NCBI GenBank assembly: GCA_963821275.1
Contig: CAWGDF010000012.1
Coordinates: forward strand, 1-64,000
DNA: 64,000 nucleotides
Source: JACVRW01 sp963821275
Lineage (GTDB): Bacteria; Actinomycetota; Thermoleophilia; Solirubrobacterales; Thermoleophilaceae
Reading direction: 5' to 3'
Shown: one piece after another, positions 48,057-57,397 of the stretch
Layout: every line of letters begins with the position of its first letter
Numbering within the stretch: the stretch's first letter is position 1
Program-made: the position numbers and the translations under genes
The notes under the pieces: model-generated
Database searches by the model: none
Seen by the model: only the letters and a program-made list of their open reading frames with translations
What the model was told of the DNA's origin: nothing

Positions 48057-48974
48057 ATGGCCGTGGTCACCGACGAGTACGCGCTCCTTATCGAGTCAGC
48101 CGGGCTGCTCGACCGCTCCGAGCGCGCCAAGTTCTCGGTCCGCGGGAGCGAGGCGGCCGACTTCCTCCAAGGGCAGGTGTCGAACGACGTGGAGGCCCTC
48201 GCGCCCGGCAGCGGCTGCTACGCCACCGTGCTGAGCGTGAAGGGCAAGCTGCGCACCGACCTGCGCGTCCTGCGTGGCGAGGACTGGTTCTGGCTGGACA
48301 CCGAGGCGATCGGCCACGCGGTGCTGCGCCACATGCTCACCACCTACACGCTCGGGCGCGAGGTGCAGTGGGAGGACCTGACCGAGGACCACGCCCAGCT
48401 CTCCCTGGTGGGCCCCGGGGTCGACGGACTGATCGACGATCCGCCGCCCGCGGAGGAGCACTCGTTCGTCGACACCGGCAGCGGCCTGCTGGTGCGCACG
48501 GCGCTGGGCCTGGACCTGCTCTGCTCGGCGGCGCGCGCCGGCGAATGGCGCGAGCGACTGGGGATCGAACCGGTGTCCGAGGAGGCGGTCGAGTGCCTGC
48601 GCATCGAGTCCGGCCGGCCGCGGCTCGGCTACGACATGGACGCGGAGACCATGCCGCAGGAGGCCGGCATCAACGAGCGGGCCGTGAGCTTCACCAAGGG
48701 CTGCTACGTCGGGCAGGAGACGGTCGCCCGCCTCCACTACCGCGGCCGGCCGAACCGGCACCTGCGGGGGCTTCGCCTGTCGGAGCCCTCTGAGCGGGGG
48801 AGCGAGATCACGCTGGGAGAGCGAGTGGTGGGCCGGCTGGGCTCCACGTGCGTCTCCCCCCGCTTCGGGCCGATCGCGCTGGCGATCGTCCGGCGCGAGG
48901 CGGAACCGGGCGATACCGTGCTGGTCGACGGCGCCGAGGCGACGGTCGTGGAGCTCCCGTTCACGGGTGACTGA
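48057..48974 (+). CDS. YgfZ/GcvT-like folate-binding protein
   Basis: 305-residue aminomethyltransferase-fold protein. The YgfZ signature KGCYVGQETVARLHYRG is present, with LQGQVSNDVEALAPG and GYDMDAETMPQEAGI. YgfZ/IBA57 proteins use tetrahydrofolate to assist Fe-S cluster enzymes such as radical-SAM methylthiotransferases. ATG at 48057. Divergent from the metal operon and sharing its operator region; the stop lies 8 bp inside the next gene (acyltransferase). Confidence 0.9.
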   Translation: MAVVTDEYALLIESAGLLDRSERAKFSVRGSEAADFLQGQVSNDVEALAPGSGCYATVLSVKGKLRTDLRVLRGEDWFWLDTEAIGHAVLRHMLTTYTLGREVQWEDLTEDHAQLSLVGPGVDGLIDDPPPAEEHSFVDTGSGLLVRTALGLDLLCSAARAGEWRERLGIEPVSEEAVECLRIESGRPRLGYDMDAETMPQEAGINERAVSFTKGCYVGQETVARLHYRGRPNRHLRGLRLSEPSERGSEITLGERVVGRLGSTCVSPRFGPIALAIVRREAEPGDTVLVDGAEATVVELPFTGD

Positions 48975-49974
48975 ACGACGGCGTCCCGCGAGCCGGAGCG
49001 GCCTGTCCGGCGACAGCCCGCTCCTGGGCGGGCCGCTTGTCTCCGAGGCGGGCGCCGAGGATGCAGCGCCGCCCGAGCCGGCCTACGACGCCCGCCTCGA
49101 CGCGCTCGACCTTCCCGCCGCACCCCCGCAGGCCGACTCCGTCCCGGATCTGCGGCAGCTGCGCGAGCTCATCCCGGCACCCGAGGCGGGCCGCACGATC
49201 GACGACTGGGGCCGTTCCCAGCGCGTGATCGACCTGATCGAGCCGCTGCTCGACTTCTACTACCGCTACTGGTTCCGGGTGGAGGTCGACGGCGTCGAGC
49301 ACGTGCCGGCGGAGGGCGGCGCGCTGATCGTGTCCAACCACTCCGGCGCCCTGCCGCCGGACGCGCCGATGATCATGCAGGCGGTCCGTCACGAGCACCC
49401 CGCTCCGCGCCCGATCTACATGCTGGGCGAGCACTGGTTCAAGGGCTATCCGGGCGTGGGACTGCTGACGAACAAGATCGGCCTCGTGGCGGCGCACCCG
49501 GCGAACGCGCAGCGGCTGCTGCGTGACGAGCAGCGGCTGGCGCTGGTGTTTCCCGAGGGCCAGAAGGGCTCGCGCAAGCTCTACTGGCAGCGCTACCGCC
49601 TGCGGCGCTTCGGGCGCGGCGGGTTCGTACGCACCGCCATCCGCGCCGGCGTGCCGATCGTGCCCGTCGCCGTGGTCGGGGCGGAGGAGGCCATGCCGAT
49701 CTTCGCCCACGTGCCGCTGCTGCAGCGGATCACCGGGCTCGCCTACTTCCCCGTCAACCACGCCTTCCCGCAGCTGGGCCTGGCCGCCGCGTTCATGTAC
49801 CTCCCGGCCAAGTTCAAGATCCGCTTTCTACCGCCGGTCGACCTTTCGGCCCACCCGCCCGGGGACGCCGACGATCTCGCCCTGGTCCAGGGGCTGGCCG
49901 AGGAGGTCCGGGCTGAGATCCAGCGCGAGCTGGGGCAGCTTCTCCTGGACCGGCGGTCGGTGTGGTTCGGTTAG
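48967..49974 (+). CDS. lysophospholipid acyltransferase-family protein
   Basis: 335 residues. A Pro/Asp-rich 85-residue N-terminal region precedes a PlsC-like domain with SNHSGALPPDAPM (active-site His with a wider His-Asp spacing than HX4D), MLGEHWFKGYPGVG, VFPEGQKGSRK (glycerophosphate-binding EG) and VPIVPVAVVGAEEAMP. Probably acylates lysophosphatidate or a similar lipid at the membrane. GTG start overlaps the end of the YgfZ gene. Confidence 0.85.
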   Translation: MTERRRPASRSGLSGDSPLLGGPLVSEAGAEDAAPPEPAYDARLDALDLPAAPPQADSVPDLRQLRELIPAPEAGRTIDDWGRSQRVIDLIEPLLDFYYRYWFRVEVDGVEHVPAEGGALIVSNHSGALPPDAPMIMQAVRHEHPAPRPIYMLGEHWFKGYPGVGLLTNKIGLVAAHPANAQRLLRDEQRLALVFPEGQKGSRKLYWQRYRLRRFGRGGFVRTAIRAGVPIVPVAVVGAEEAMPIFAHVPLLQRITGLAYFPVNHAFPQLGLAAAFMYLPAKFKIRFLPPVDLSAHPPGDADDLALVQGLAEEVRAEIQRELGQLLLDRRSVWFG

Positions 49975-49990
49975 TGTCCGTCCGCGAGGG

Positions 49991-50404
49991 ATGAGGGCAC
50001 GAGTCGTCGTCACCGCCGGGATTGCGACCGCGCTCATCGCGGGCTGCGGGGACGAGGATTTCGCCAACGAGCCACGCCCGCCGGTCCCGGTCGAGCTGAC
50101 CGGCGTGGTGCAGGACGAGGCGGTCACGGTCTCGCCGGCCCGCATCGGAGCGGGGCCGGTGCGGATCACGATCTCCAACCAGACCCGGCGCCGCCAGAGC
50201 ATCACCCTCGAGGGCGAGACCCTCGAGACGCAGGTCGGGCCGGTCGACCCGCTCGACACCGCCACGATCCGCAGCTCCCTCGATCCGGGCCTGTACGAGG
50301 TGCGCGCCGGCTCGGCGGTCGCCGTGCCGAAGGAGATCCGTCCGGCGCTGCTGCGGATCGGCCCGGAGCGCCGCAGCTCGAGCGGCGACCTGCTGCTTCC
50401 CTAA
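49991..50404 (+). CDS. small beta-sandwich lipoprotein
   Basis: 137 residues. Lipoprotein signal VVVTAGIATALIAGCGDEDF with Cys near residue 18, then about 110 residues of beta structure (VQDEAVTVSPARIGAGPVRI, TISNQTRRRQSITLEGE, SLDPGLYEVRAGSA), a cupredoxin-like pattern without copper ligands. GAGGG abuts the ATG. Follows the acyltransferase gene by 16 bp. Specific role unknown. Confidence 0.7.
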   Translation: MRARVVVTAGIATALIAGCGDEDFANEPRPPVPVELTGVVQDEAVTVSPARIGAGPVRITISNQTRRRQSITLEGETLETQVGPVDPLDTATIRSSLDPGLYEVRAGSAVAVPKEIRPALLRIGPERRSSSGDLLLP

Positions 50405-50407
50405 GGG

Positions 50408-51727
50408 CTAAAGCTCCAGCTGATCCACCTCCGCGGGCCGCGGCTCGTCGTCGTCGCCGCTGCGCACCAGCGAGTCGATCTCCTCCAGCAGCGCACGGAC
50501 CCGTTCGCCCATGGCGCCCACGATGTCGTAGGCCCGGTCGATGTTGCTCTTCGCGCCGGTCAGCTGCTGCTTGATCTTCCGCTCCTCGCTCAGAGCCGCG
50601 ACGGCCCGCTCGACCGCGTCGCGTACGGCGCCCGCGTCTATGCCGTCGCCCTCGCCGCGCTGCATCAGCACGCGGGCCCGGGCCAGGCGGTAGGCCAGCT
50701 CGAGCGGCAGGGTGCCGGCCCCGGGATCGAGCGCCACCACGAGCTTGTCCCCGTTGTACTCGCGCAGCGGCTCCAGCTTGGCCGGCACCTCGCCCTCGGT
50801 GGGCACGACGAGCACGGCGAAGTCCGCGCTGCGCTCGGCCATGGCCTCGTCGAGCTCGGCGAGCGCGCGCGGTGTGCTCATGCGGCTGTCCTTCGCCTCG
50901 AACACCAGGCGGCCGCGGGCCGGCCCGGCGCAGGCGTCGACGCCCACGACCACGTCGCCGCGCTTGCCGGTGGCCTCCCTGAAGTCGCCCACGGCCTGGG
51001 CCACATCCCCCTGGGCCAGCGCAAGCTCGTCCACGGTGTCGGCCACGAGCTGCTCGAACGTGCGCCCCTTGGCGGTGCCCCGCTCCCGCTCGGCGGCCAC
51101 GTCCTCGAGCTTCTCCTTCTCCAGCCGGAGGGCCTGCAGCTGCTTGTCCAGCTCCGCCATCTGGCGCTGCAGCGCCTGCTGGCTCTCGTACTGGCGCTGC
51201 TCGGCCAGCTTGAGCGCCTGGAGAGTTCCCGTCTTGAAGTCGGCCAGCGGGTTCGCCCCGTCGGCCGAGGAGAACAGGCGCATGAGGTCCTCCCGGGAGC
51301 GGGCCATCGACTCGCTGATGAGCTCGCGAACGCGGTTCTGCACCGAGGCGGAGCTGCCGTCGGAGAACAGCTTGTCCAGCTCCTTGGCCAGGTGCCCGTG
51401 CTCGGGCCCGAAGACCTGCTCCACGCGCTCGTTGAAGTACTCGGCCACCTCGCGCGCCCGGTCGGAGAACTGGACGTTGAGCTCGGTGGCGGCGCGCTCG
51501 AACTCGGTCTTCACGTACTCGGCGTTGGCCGCGGCCTGCTCGCGGTCGAGCACGCGGGCGCCGATCTCCACGGCGTCCCGCACGGTCTTGGCCGGGTCCT
51601 CCCCCGCCTGCTCGCGCTCGCGCACGACGCGGACGGCGCAGTCGTCGTCCACGAGGAGCCCGTCGATCGCCAGCCGGTCGCCGGTGATCCGAACCTGGGC
51701 GTGCCTGAGGGGGGTGGCTGCTTCCAT
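50408..51727 (-). CDS. coiled-coil protein with PD-(D/E)XK nuclease-like domain
   Basis: 439 residues. The N-terminal 60 residues are beta-rich (ITGDRLAIDGLLVDDDCAVR). A helical region and a coiled coil follow at about 165-235 (QRQYESQQALQRQMAELDKQ, LRLEKEKLEDVAAERE). A block KGRTFEQLVADTVDEL, then GDVVVGVDACAG and GRLVFEAKDSRMS, fits the E...D...ExK pattern of restriction-endonuclease-like folds and resembles DUF2130. A helical tail ends in a coiled coil and acidic residues. No toxin or modification partner is adjacent. Function unknown; possibly DNA-end or DNA-structure processing. Confidence 0.65.
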   Translation of the reverse strand: MEAATPLRHAQVRITGDRLAIDGLLVDDDCAVRVVREREQAGEDPAKTVRDAVEIGARVLDREQAAANAEYVKTEFERAATELNVQFSDRAREVAEYFNERVEQVFGPEHGHLAKELDKLFSDGSSASVQNRVRELISESMARSREDLMRLFSSADGANPLADFKTGTLQALKLAEQRQYESQQALQRQMAELDKQLQALRLEKEKLEDVAAERERGTAKGRTFEQLVADTVDELALAQGDVAQAVGDFREATGKRGDVVVGVDACAGPARGRLVFEAKDSRMSTPRALAELDEAMAERSADFAVLVVPTEGEVPAKLEPLREYNGDKLVVALDPGAGTLPLELAYRLARARVLMQRGEGDGIDAGAVRDAVERAVAALSEERKIKQQLTGAKSNIDRAYDIVGAMGERVRALLEEIDSLVRSGDDDEPRPAEVDQLEL

Positions 51728-51791
51728 GAGGGTTCAGTCGCACCGTAGGGGGGCGACCTGACGGAACGCGGCAAGAATTGCGGGAGCGGGG

Positions 51792-52523
51792 TCAGCCGGG
51801 CAGCCAGGCGGCCGGGAGCGCCCGCGGCAGCCGGCCGGGGTAGCGCACCACGACCTCGCGCGAATGAGCCGCGGCGGGCCGGCCCTCGATCAGCGGCCGC
51901 AGGTCGTCCATGCTCAGCAGCAGGGCCACGCTCGTGGCGATCTGGTAGTCGGCCAGGTTGCGCTCTGGGCGGCCGATCACGCCCTCGGCGAGCAGCTCGT
52001 CCACGCGGTCGACCAGCCCGGGCAGCGCGGCGAGGTCGCGGCGCACGGCGGCGTCGTTCGCCCGGTTGAGCCGGGCCGCCAGGAACACCACGGGGGTGGC
52101 CATGCGCGCGGCCAGCGGCAGCGGGATGCCGAGCCGGGCGTCCTCGAGGTAGGTGCGGACCGTCGAGCGCTCGCGCTTCAGCGACGCCCAGACGAGCCGC
52201 CGCGCCATGGGCTGGAGCACCTCGTCGCCCCAGGACTCGGCACGCAGCACGGCATCGCGAAGCTCGGGATCGCGGGGAACCAGCCGCGGCTCCGGGCGGA
52301 GCGCGTCGAGCGCCAGCCCGATGCGCCGGGTGCCCTGCAGGCGGGCGCCGTCGAGCCGCACCGCCGGGGCCGTCACGCCTTGGAAGCCCAGCGCCCTCAG
52401 GGCGATCCGGTGCACCCCGGCGACGAAGTCCACGCGCCGGTACTCGACCCCCTTCCGGCGCAGCATCAGCTCCGCCGCCAGGGTCGGATGCGAGGCCGGG
52501 ACGCCGAAGAGTGTGGCGGGCAT
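51792..52523 (-). CDS. glutathione S-transferase-like protein
   Basis: 243 residues. Thioredoxin-like N-terminus MPATLFGVPASHPTLAAELM, with VTAPAVRLDGARLQGTRRIG holding the cis-Pro and the Ser/Thr glutathione region (here Thr), then an all-helical C-domain with RNLADYQIATSVALLLSMDD, where the N-capping Asp is conserved. Actinobacteria of this group usually lack glutathione, so mycothiol or another thiol may be used. Divergent from the MarR gene, 79 bp apart. Confidence 0.78.
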   Translation of the reverse strand: MPATLFGVPASHPTLAAELMLRRKGVEYRRVDFVAGVHRIALRALGFQGVTAPAVRLDGARLQGTRRIGLALDALRPEPRLVPRDPELRDAVLRAESWGDEVLQPMARRLVWASLKRERSTVRTYLEDARLGIPLPLAARMATPVVFLAARLNRANDAAVRRDLAALPGLVDRVDELLAEGVIGRPERNLADYQIATSVALLLSMDDLRPLIEGRPAAAHSREVVVRYPGRLPRALPAAWLPG

Positions 52524-52594
52524 GGCAGAGCGATCCTACGGCAGCCGGAGCGCTCGGAGCCGCGCACGGACACTTGCGTTCGCGTATGCAACAC

Positions 52595-52612
52595 TTGCTT
52601 GCATGCAAGCAA
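52595..52612. promoter_or_regulatory. palindromic operator over the marR start codon
   Basis: Perfect 18-bp palindrome TTGCTTGCATGCAAGCAA that contains the ATG of the MarR gene. A second, imperfect TTGC...GCAA element lies just upstream (52575-52592). This is typical of MarR autorepression. Confidence 0.65.
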
Positions 52613-53064
52613 CGGGAGTGGTACCGGCCGAAGCCGAGGGGGCGCTCACCCACGACCTCACCCGGCTGATGAAGCATCTGCTCGAGTCCACCGGGCGCGA
52701 CTTCTTCGTCGCCCTGGAGGCCGCCGGCATCTCCTTCTCGCAGGTGAAGTGCCTGATGATCCTGAGCGACGAGGCCAAGCCGGTCTCGGTCAAGGACCTC
52801 TCGGACCGGCTGGGCCTCTCCGTTCCCGCGGTCAGCCGCGCGGTCGAGGCTCTCGTCAAGCGCGGCGAGGTCAAGCGCGCCGAGGACCCGCGCGACCGCC
52901 GCAGCAAGCTGGTCTCCGTGACCGCTCGCGGGCGCCGCACCTACGAGCGCCTGCTGGAGGTGCGCCTTGCCGCCGTGGGCCGCTTCACCGCCACCCTTGA
53001 ACCCGGCGAGCGTGAGGCCCTCGCCGCCGCCGTCGCCCCGATCGTCGAAAGGCTCGAGCTGTGA
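52603..53064 (+). CDS. MarR-family regulator
   Basis: 153 residues with the MarR winged helix: FSQVKCLMILSDEAKPVSVK, DLSDRLGLSVPAVSRAVEAL (recognition helix), and wing KRAEDPRDRRSKLVSVTARG with the conserved DxRxxR. ATG lies inside a perfect palindrome, and the transcript may be nearly leaderless. The stop overlaps the GTG of the efflux gene, so this is a repressor/pump pair. Confidence 0.92.
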   Translation: MQATGVVPAEAEGALTHDLTRLMKHLLESTGRDFFVALEAAGISFSQVKCLMILSDEAKPVSVKDLSDRLGLSVPAVSRAVEALVKRGEVKRAEDPRDRRSKLVSVTARGRRTYERLLEVRLAAVGRFTATLEPGEREALAAAVAPIVERLEL

Positions 53065-54647
53065 CCGACCGTATCCGCCTCAACGAGGGCAACCGCCGCT
53101 GGTGGACGCTCGGAGCGATGTGCTTCGCCCTGTTCATGATCATGCTCGACAACACCGTGGTGAACGTCGCGCTGCCGTCCATCCAGGACGACCTCGGCGC
53201 TTCGCTCTCCGGGCTCGAGTGGACCGTGAACGCCTACACGCTGACCTTCGCGGTCCTGCTCGTCACGGGTGGCCGGCTGGGGGACATCCTCGGCCGCCGG
53301 CGCATGTTCCTGTTCGGCGTCGTGGTCTTCGCGCTCTCGAGCGCGGCCATCGGTCTCGCCCCCAGCCAGGCGGCGCTTGTGGCCGGGCGTGCGATCCAGG
53401 GCGTGGGCGCGGCCTTCATGATGCCCGCCACGCTGTCCATCATCACCGTGACGTTCCCGCCCGAGGAGCGCGGCAAGGCGATCGGGACGTGGGCCGGGGT
53501 GTCGGCGCTGGCGCTCGCGATCGGGCCGGTGGTGGGCGGCGCGCTCACCGAGTACGTCTCCTGGCGGGCGATCTTCTTCCTCAATCTTCCCGTGGCTGTG
53601 GCGGCGGTGGCGGTCACCCTGTTCGCCACCCGCGAATCGCGCGACGAGACCACCACGCATTCGATCGACTGGCCCGGGATCGCGGCGCTGTCCACGGGCC
53701 TCACTGCGCTGGTGCTCGCCCTGGTGGAGGGCAACGCCTGGGGCTGGGGATCGCCCGAGATCGTGGCGCTGCTGCTGGTGGCGGTGGCCGGGCTGGTCGG
53801 ATTCGCCCTGCTCGAGCCGCGGGTCCGCGAGCCGATGGTGGAGTTCAAGCTGTTCCGCTCGCGCACCTTCCTGGGCGCGAACGCGGTGGCCTTCATCGTC
53901 TCGTTCGCGATGTTGGCGATCTTCTTCTTCGTCGCCCTCTATATGCAGAACCTGCTGGGCTACTCGCCGGTCGAGGCCGGGGTGCGCTTCCTCCCGACGA
54001 CGCTCATGATCGTGCTGGTCGCGCCGATCGCCGGGCGGCTCGCCGACCGCGTCGGGCCCCGTCCCCTGATCGTCACCGGGCTGACGCTCACCACCATCGC
54101 CCTGTTGATCCAGACCCGCATCGACGTCGATACCGGGTACGGCCTGCTGTTGCCGTCGTTTGTGATCATGGGCGTCGGCATCGCCCTGGTCATGTCCCCG
54201 ATGTCAACGGCCGCGATGAACTCCGTGGTGGCCCAGAAGGCCGGCGTGGCCTCGGGCATCCTCTCGATGAGCCGCATGGTGGGCGCCACCTTCGGCGTCG
54301 CGGCGATCGGAGCGTTGTTCCAGCACCTGGCGAGCTCCAGCCTGCGGGACTCGCTCGCGGGCCTGCCCGTCAGCGCCGCGCAGCGGGAGGCGCTGCTGGA
54401 CAACCTCGGCTCGGGCCAGGCCGCGGACGCGCTGCGTGGCCTCGACCCCGCGATCGCCCAGCGCGTCCAGGAGGCTGGGAACGAGGCTTTCATACACGCC
54501 CTCTCCAACGGGATGTGGCTCTCCGCCGCCATGGCCGCGGCCGGCGTGGTGATCGCGTTCGTCTGCATCGCACCGCTCCGCAGCGAGCGGCCCGACGCCG
54601 AGGAGCGCCCGGCCGCCGCGGGCGAGGCGGAAGCGGTGTCCGCCTGA
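53061..54647 (+). CDS. DHA2-family (EmrB/QacA) drug efflux MFS transporter
   Basis: 528 residues, 14 helices. Helix 1 motif LDNTVVNVALPSIQ and helix 4-5 motif GPVVGGALTEYVSWRAIFFLN are characteristic of DHA2 drug:proton antiporters; loop 2-3 is GGRLGDILGRRRM. GTG start overlaps the marR TGA. Substrate is unknown; regulation by the coupled MarR and inducer release is expected. Confidence 0.92.
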   Translation: MTDRIRLNEGNRRWWTLGAMCFALFMIMLDNTVVNVALPSIQDDLGASLSGLEWTVNAYTLTFAVLLVTGGRLGDILGRRRMFLFGVVVFALSSAAIGLAPSQAALVAGRAIQGVGAAFMMPATLSIITVTFPPEERGKAIGTWAGVSALALAIGPVVGGALTEYVSWRAIFFLNLPVAVAAVAVTLFATRESRDETTTHSIDWPGIAALSTGLTALVLALVEGNAWGWGSPEIVALLLVAVAGLVGFALLEPRVREPMVEFKLFRSRTFLGANAVAFIVSFAMLAIFFFVALYMQNLLGYSPVEAGVRFLPTTLMIVLVAPIAGRLADRVGPRPLIVTGLTLTTIALLIQTRIDVDTGYGLLLPSFVIMGVGIALVMSPMSTAAMNSVVAQKAGVASGILSMSRMVGATFGVAAIGALFQHLASSSLRDSLAGLPVSAAQREALLDNLGSGQAADALRGLDPAIAQRVQEAGNEAFIHALSNGMWLSAAMAAAGVVIAFVCIAPLRSERPDAEERPAAAGEAEAVSA

Positions 54648-54696
54648 CCTGTGCGCAGGTAGCATCCGCGGCCGTGGCAGAGACCGTGGAGGGTGC

Positions 54697-55949
<1,253 letters not shown>

Positions 55950-55953
<4 letters not shown>

Positions 55954-56279
55954 TCCTGGTCGAGATCCGCTGGCCGATCAACCCGTTCCGGGGCGACAAG
56001 TTCGCCGAGGGCTGGGCTCCCGCCGCCGAGGCGGTGCTCGACTACGGCGCCACCCAGTGGGAGTTCCGCCGGGCGCTCGACGGCCGGCTCGACTTCGTCC
56101 AGACCGCGATGTTCCCGACCAAGAAGGACTTCGAGCGCTACTGGTACTCGGAGGAGATCGCCGAGAAGCGCGTGGAGATGGCCGGCGCCTACCAGGTGCC
56201 GCTGCTACCCACCTTCTGGGAGATCGTGGATGCCGGCGTCTCGCACGAACTCAGCCCTGCTCCAGGGGAGCCATCGTGA
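55950..56279 (+). CDS. small dimeric-barrel-like protein coupled to ccr
   Basis: 109 residues: MILVEIRWPINPFRGDKFAE, then ATQWEFRRALDGRLDFVQTA, FPTKKDFERYWYSEEIAEKR and VEMAGAYQVPLLPTFWEIVD. The beta-alpha-beta order and length fit a ferredoxin-like dimeric alpha/beta barrel (EthD/monooxygenase-like), but no signature residue is clear. Start overlaps the ccr stop. The last 29 bases overlap the 3' end of the convergent clpS gene. Confidence 0.65.
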
Positions 56280-56544
56280 GCCCCGCGTCCTTCAGCTGCT
56301 CCCAGTAGAGCTCCGCGGGCTCGCGCGCGCCGCTCCAGACGATGGCCCGGCCGCTGTTGTGGATGGTGTTGGCCATCGCCATCCCCTGGTCGTAGCTCAC
56401 GCCGGGGAGCACCTGGGACAGCGCCTGGGCCACGCCCTCGAAGGTGTTGTGGTCGTCGTTGAGGACGATCACGCGCCAGTGCCCGCCGACGCCGGTCCCG
56501 GGCCCGCCGGTGCGCGGCAGCTCGACGGTCTCGGCGGTGGTCAT
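56251..56544 (-). CDS. clpS: ClpS, Clp protease adaptor
   Basis: 97 residues. N-end-rule adaptor delivering substrates to ClpA/ClpC-ClpP. Core motifs HWRVIVLNDDHNTFEGVAQA (binding-site Asn-Asp-Asp) and SYDQGMAMANTIHNSGRAIV are intact; the N-terminal 20 residues are disordered. Start overlaps the stop of the metallo-hydrolase gene upstream by four bases, so the two are coupled. Confidence 0.93.
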   Translation of the reverse strand: MTTAETVELPRTGGPGTGVGGHWRVIVLNDDHNTFEGVAQALSQVLPGVSYDQGMAMANTIHNSGRAIVWSGAREPAELYWEQLKDAGLTMAPLEQG

Positions 56545-57371
56545 CCGGCCTTCTTCCTCCAGTAGCGCTCCAGACCCTGGTAGAGCTGGTCGGGCGGCAT
56601 GGCCTGCTCGTAGATCTCCGTCGTCGCCGGGTCGGTGGCATCGCGCACGCGGTCCTCGATGCCGGCGATGAAGCGCTCCTCGCCCTCGAGCCGAGCCCGG
56701 TCGGCGGCGTCCATCAGGGCGGTACGCACCCGGTGGAGCTGATCGGCGACGTCGTTCACCTGGCCGAAGTGGGTCAGCCTCAGCGACTGCGGGTTCCAGG
56801 CGGCGATCGTGTGAAGCGAGTCGAGCCAGGCCTCCACGTCGATGTCCGGGGGCGGCGTTGGGGCCAGCGTGAACTCGTGGGGCGGGATGCGCACGCCCGC
56901 CATGTCGCCCACATAGGCGTCGCGTGATTCCTCGTGCAGGTAGGAGACGTGATGTGAGGCGTGGCCGGGTGTGTGGGCCACGCGGAAGCCCTCAACCACC
57001 TCGCCGCCGGCGAGCCGGCGGATGCGCTCCTCCGGGACGGGAGCCACCTCGCCCCACAGCTCCTCCATGGCGTCGCCGTACAGGCGACGGGTGCTCGTCA
57101 GCAGCTTCGAGGGATCGATCAGATGCGGGGCGCCCAGCTCGTGCACGTAGACGATCAGCTCGGGATAGCGGCGGCAGAGTACCCCCGCGCCTCCCGCATG
57201 GTCGAGATGGATGTGGGTCAGCAGCAGCGCACGCGGAACCGTGGCGCCCAGCCGGTCCTGCAGCGTGTCCAGGCATGACGCCGGTCCCGGGTCGACGACC
57301 AGGCCATCCACCTCGTAGGCGCAGATCACACGGTCCCGCCCGAGGTGCAGCACGTCAATCGCACGGCTCAC
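56541..57371 (-). CDS. metallo-beta-lactamase-fold hydrolase
   Basis: 276 residues. Zinc motif LLTHIHLDHAGGAGVL (HxHxDH), then HTPGHASHHVSYLHEE with the next His, YVGDMAGVRIPP with the bridging Asp, and LTHFGQVND with the last His. Glyoxalase-II-like thioesterase or lactonase chemistry is possible. GTG at 57371. Divergent from ecm, with 26 bp between starts, and coupled to clpS. Confidence 0.88.
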   Translation of the reverse strand: MSRAIDVLHLGRDRVICAYEVDGLVVDPGPASCLDTLQDRLGATVPRALLLTHIHLDHAGGAGVLCRRYPELIVYVHELGAPHLIDPSKLLTSTRRLYGDAMEELWGEVAPVPEERIRRLAGGEVVEGFRVAHTPGHASHHVSYLHEESRDAYVGDMAGVRIPPHEFTLAPTPPPDIDVEAWLDSLHTIAAWNPQSLRLTHFGQVNDVADQLHRVRTALMDAADRARLEGEERFIAGIEDRVRDATDPATTEIYEQAMPPDQLYQGLERYWRKKAG

Positions 57372-57397
57372 GGGTGCCCGACCATACAATTCTCCTG

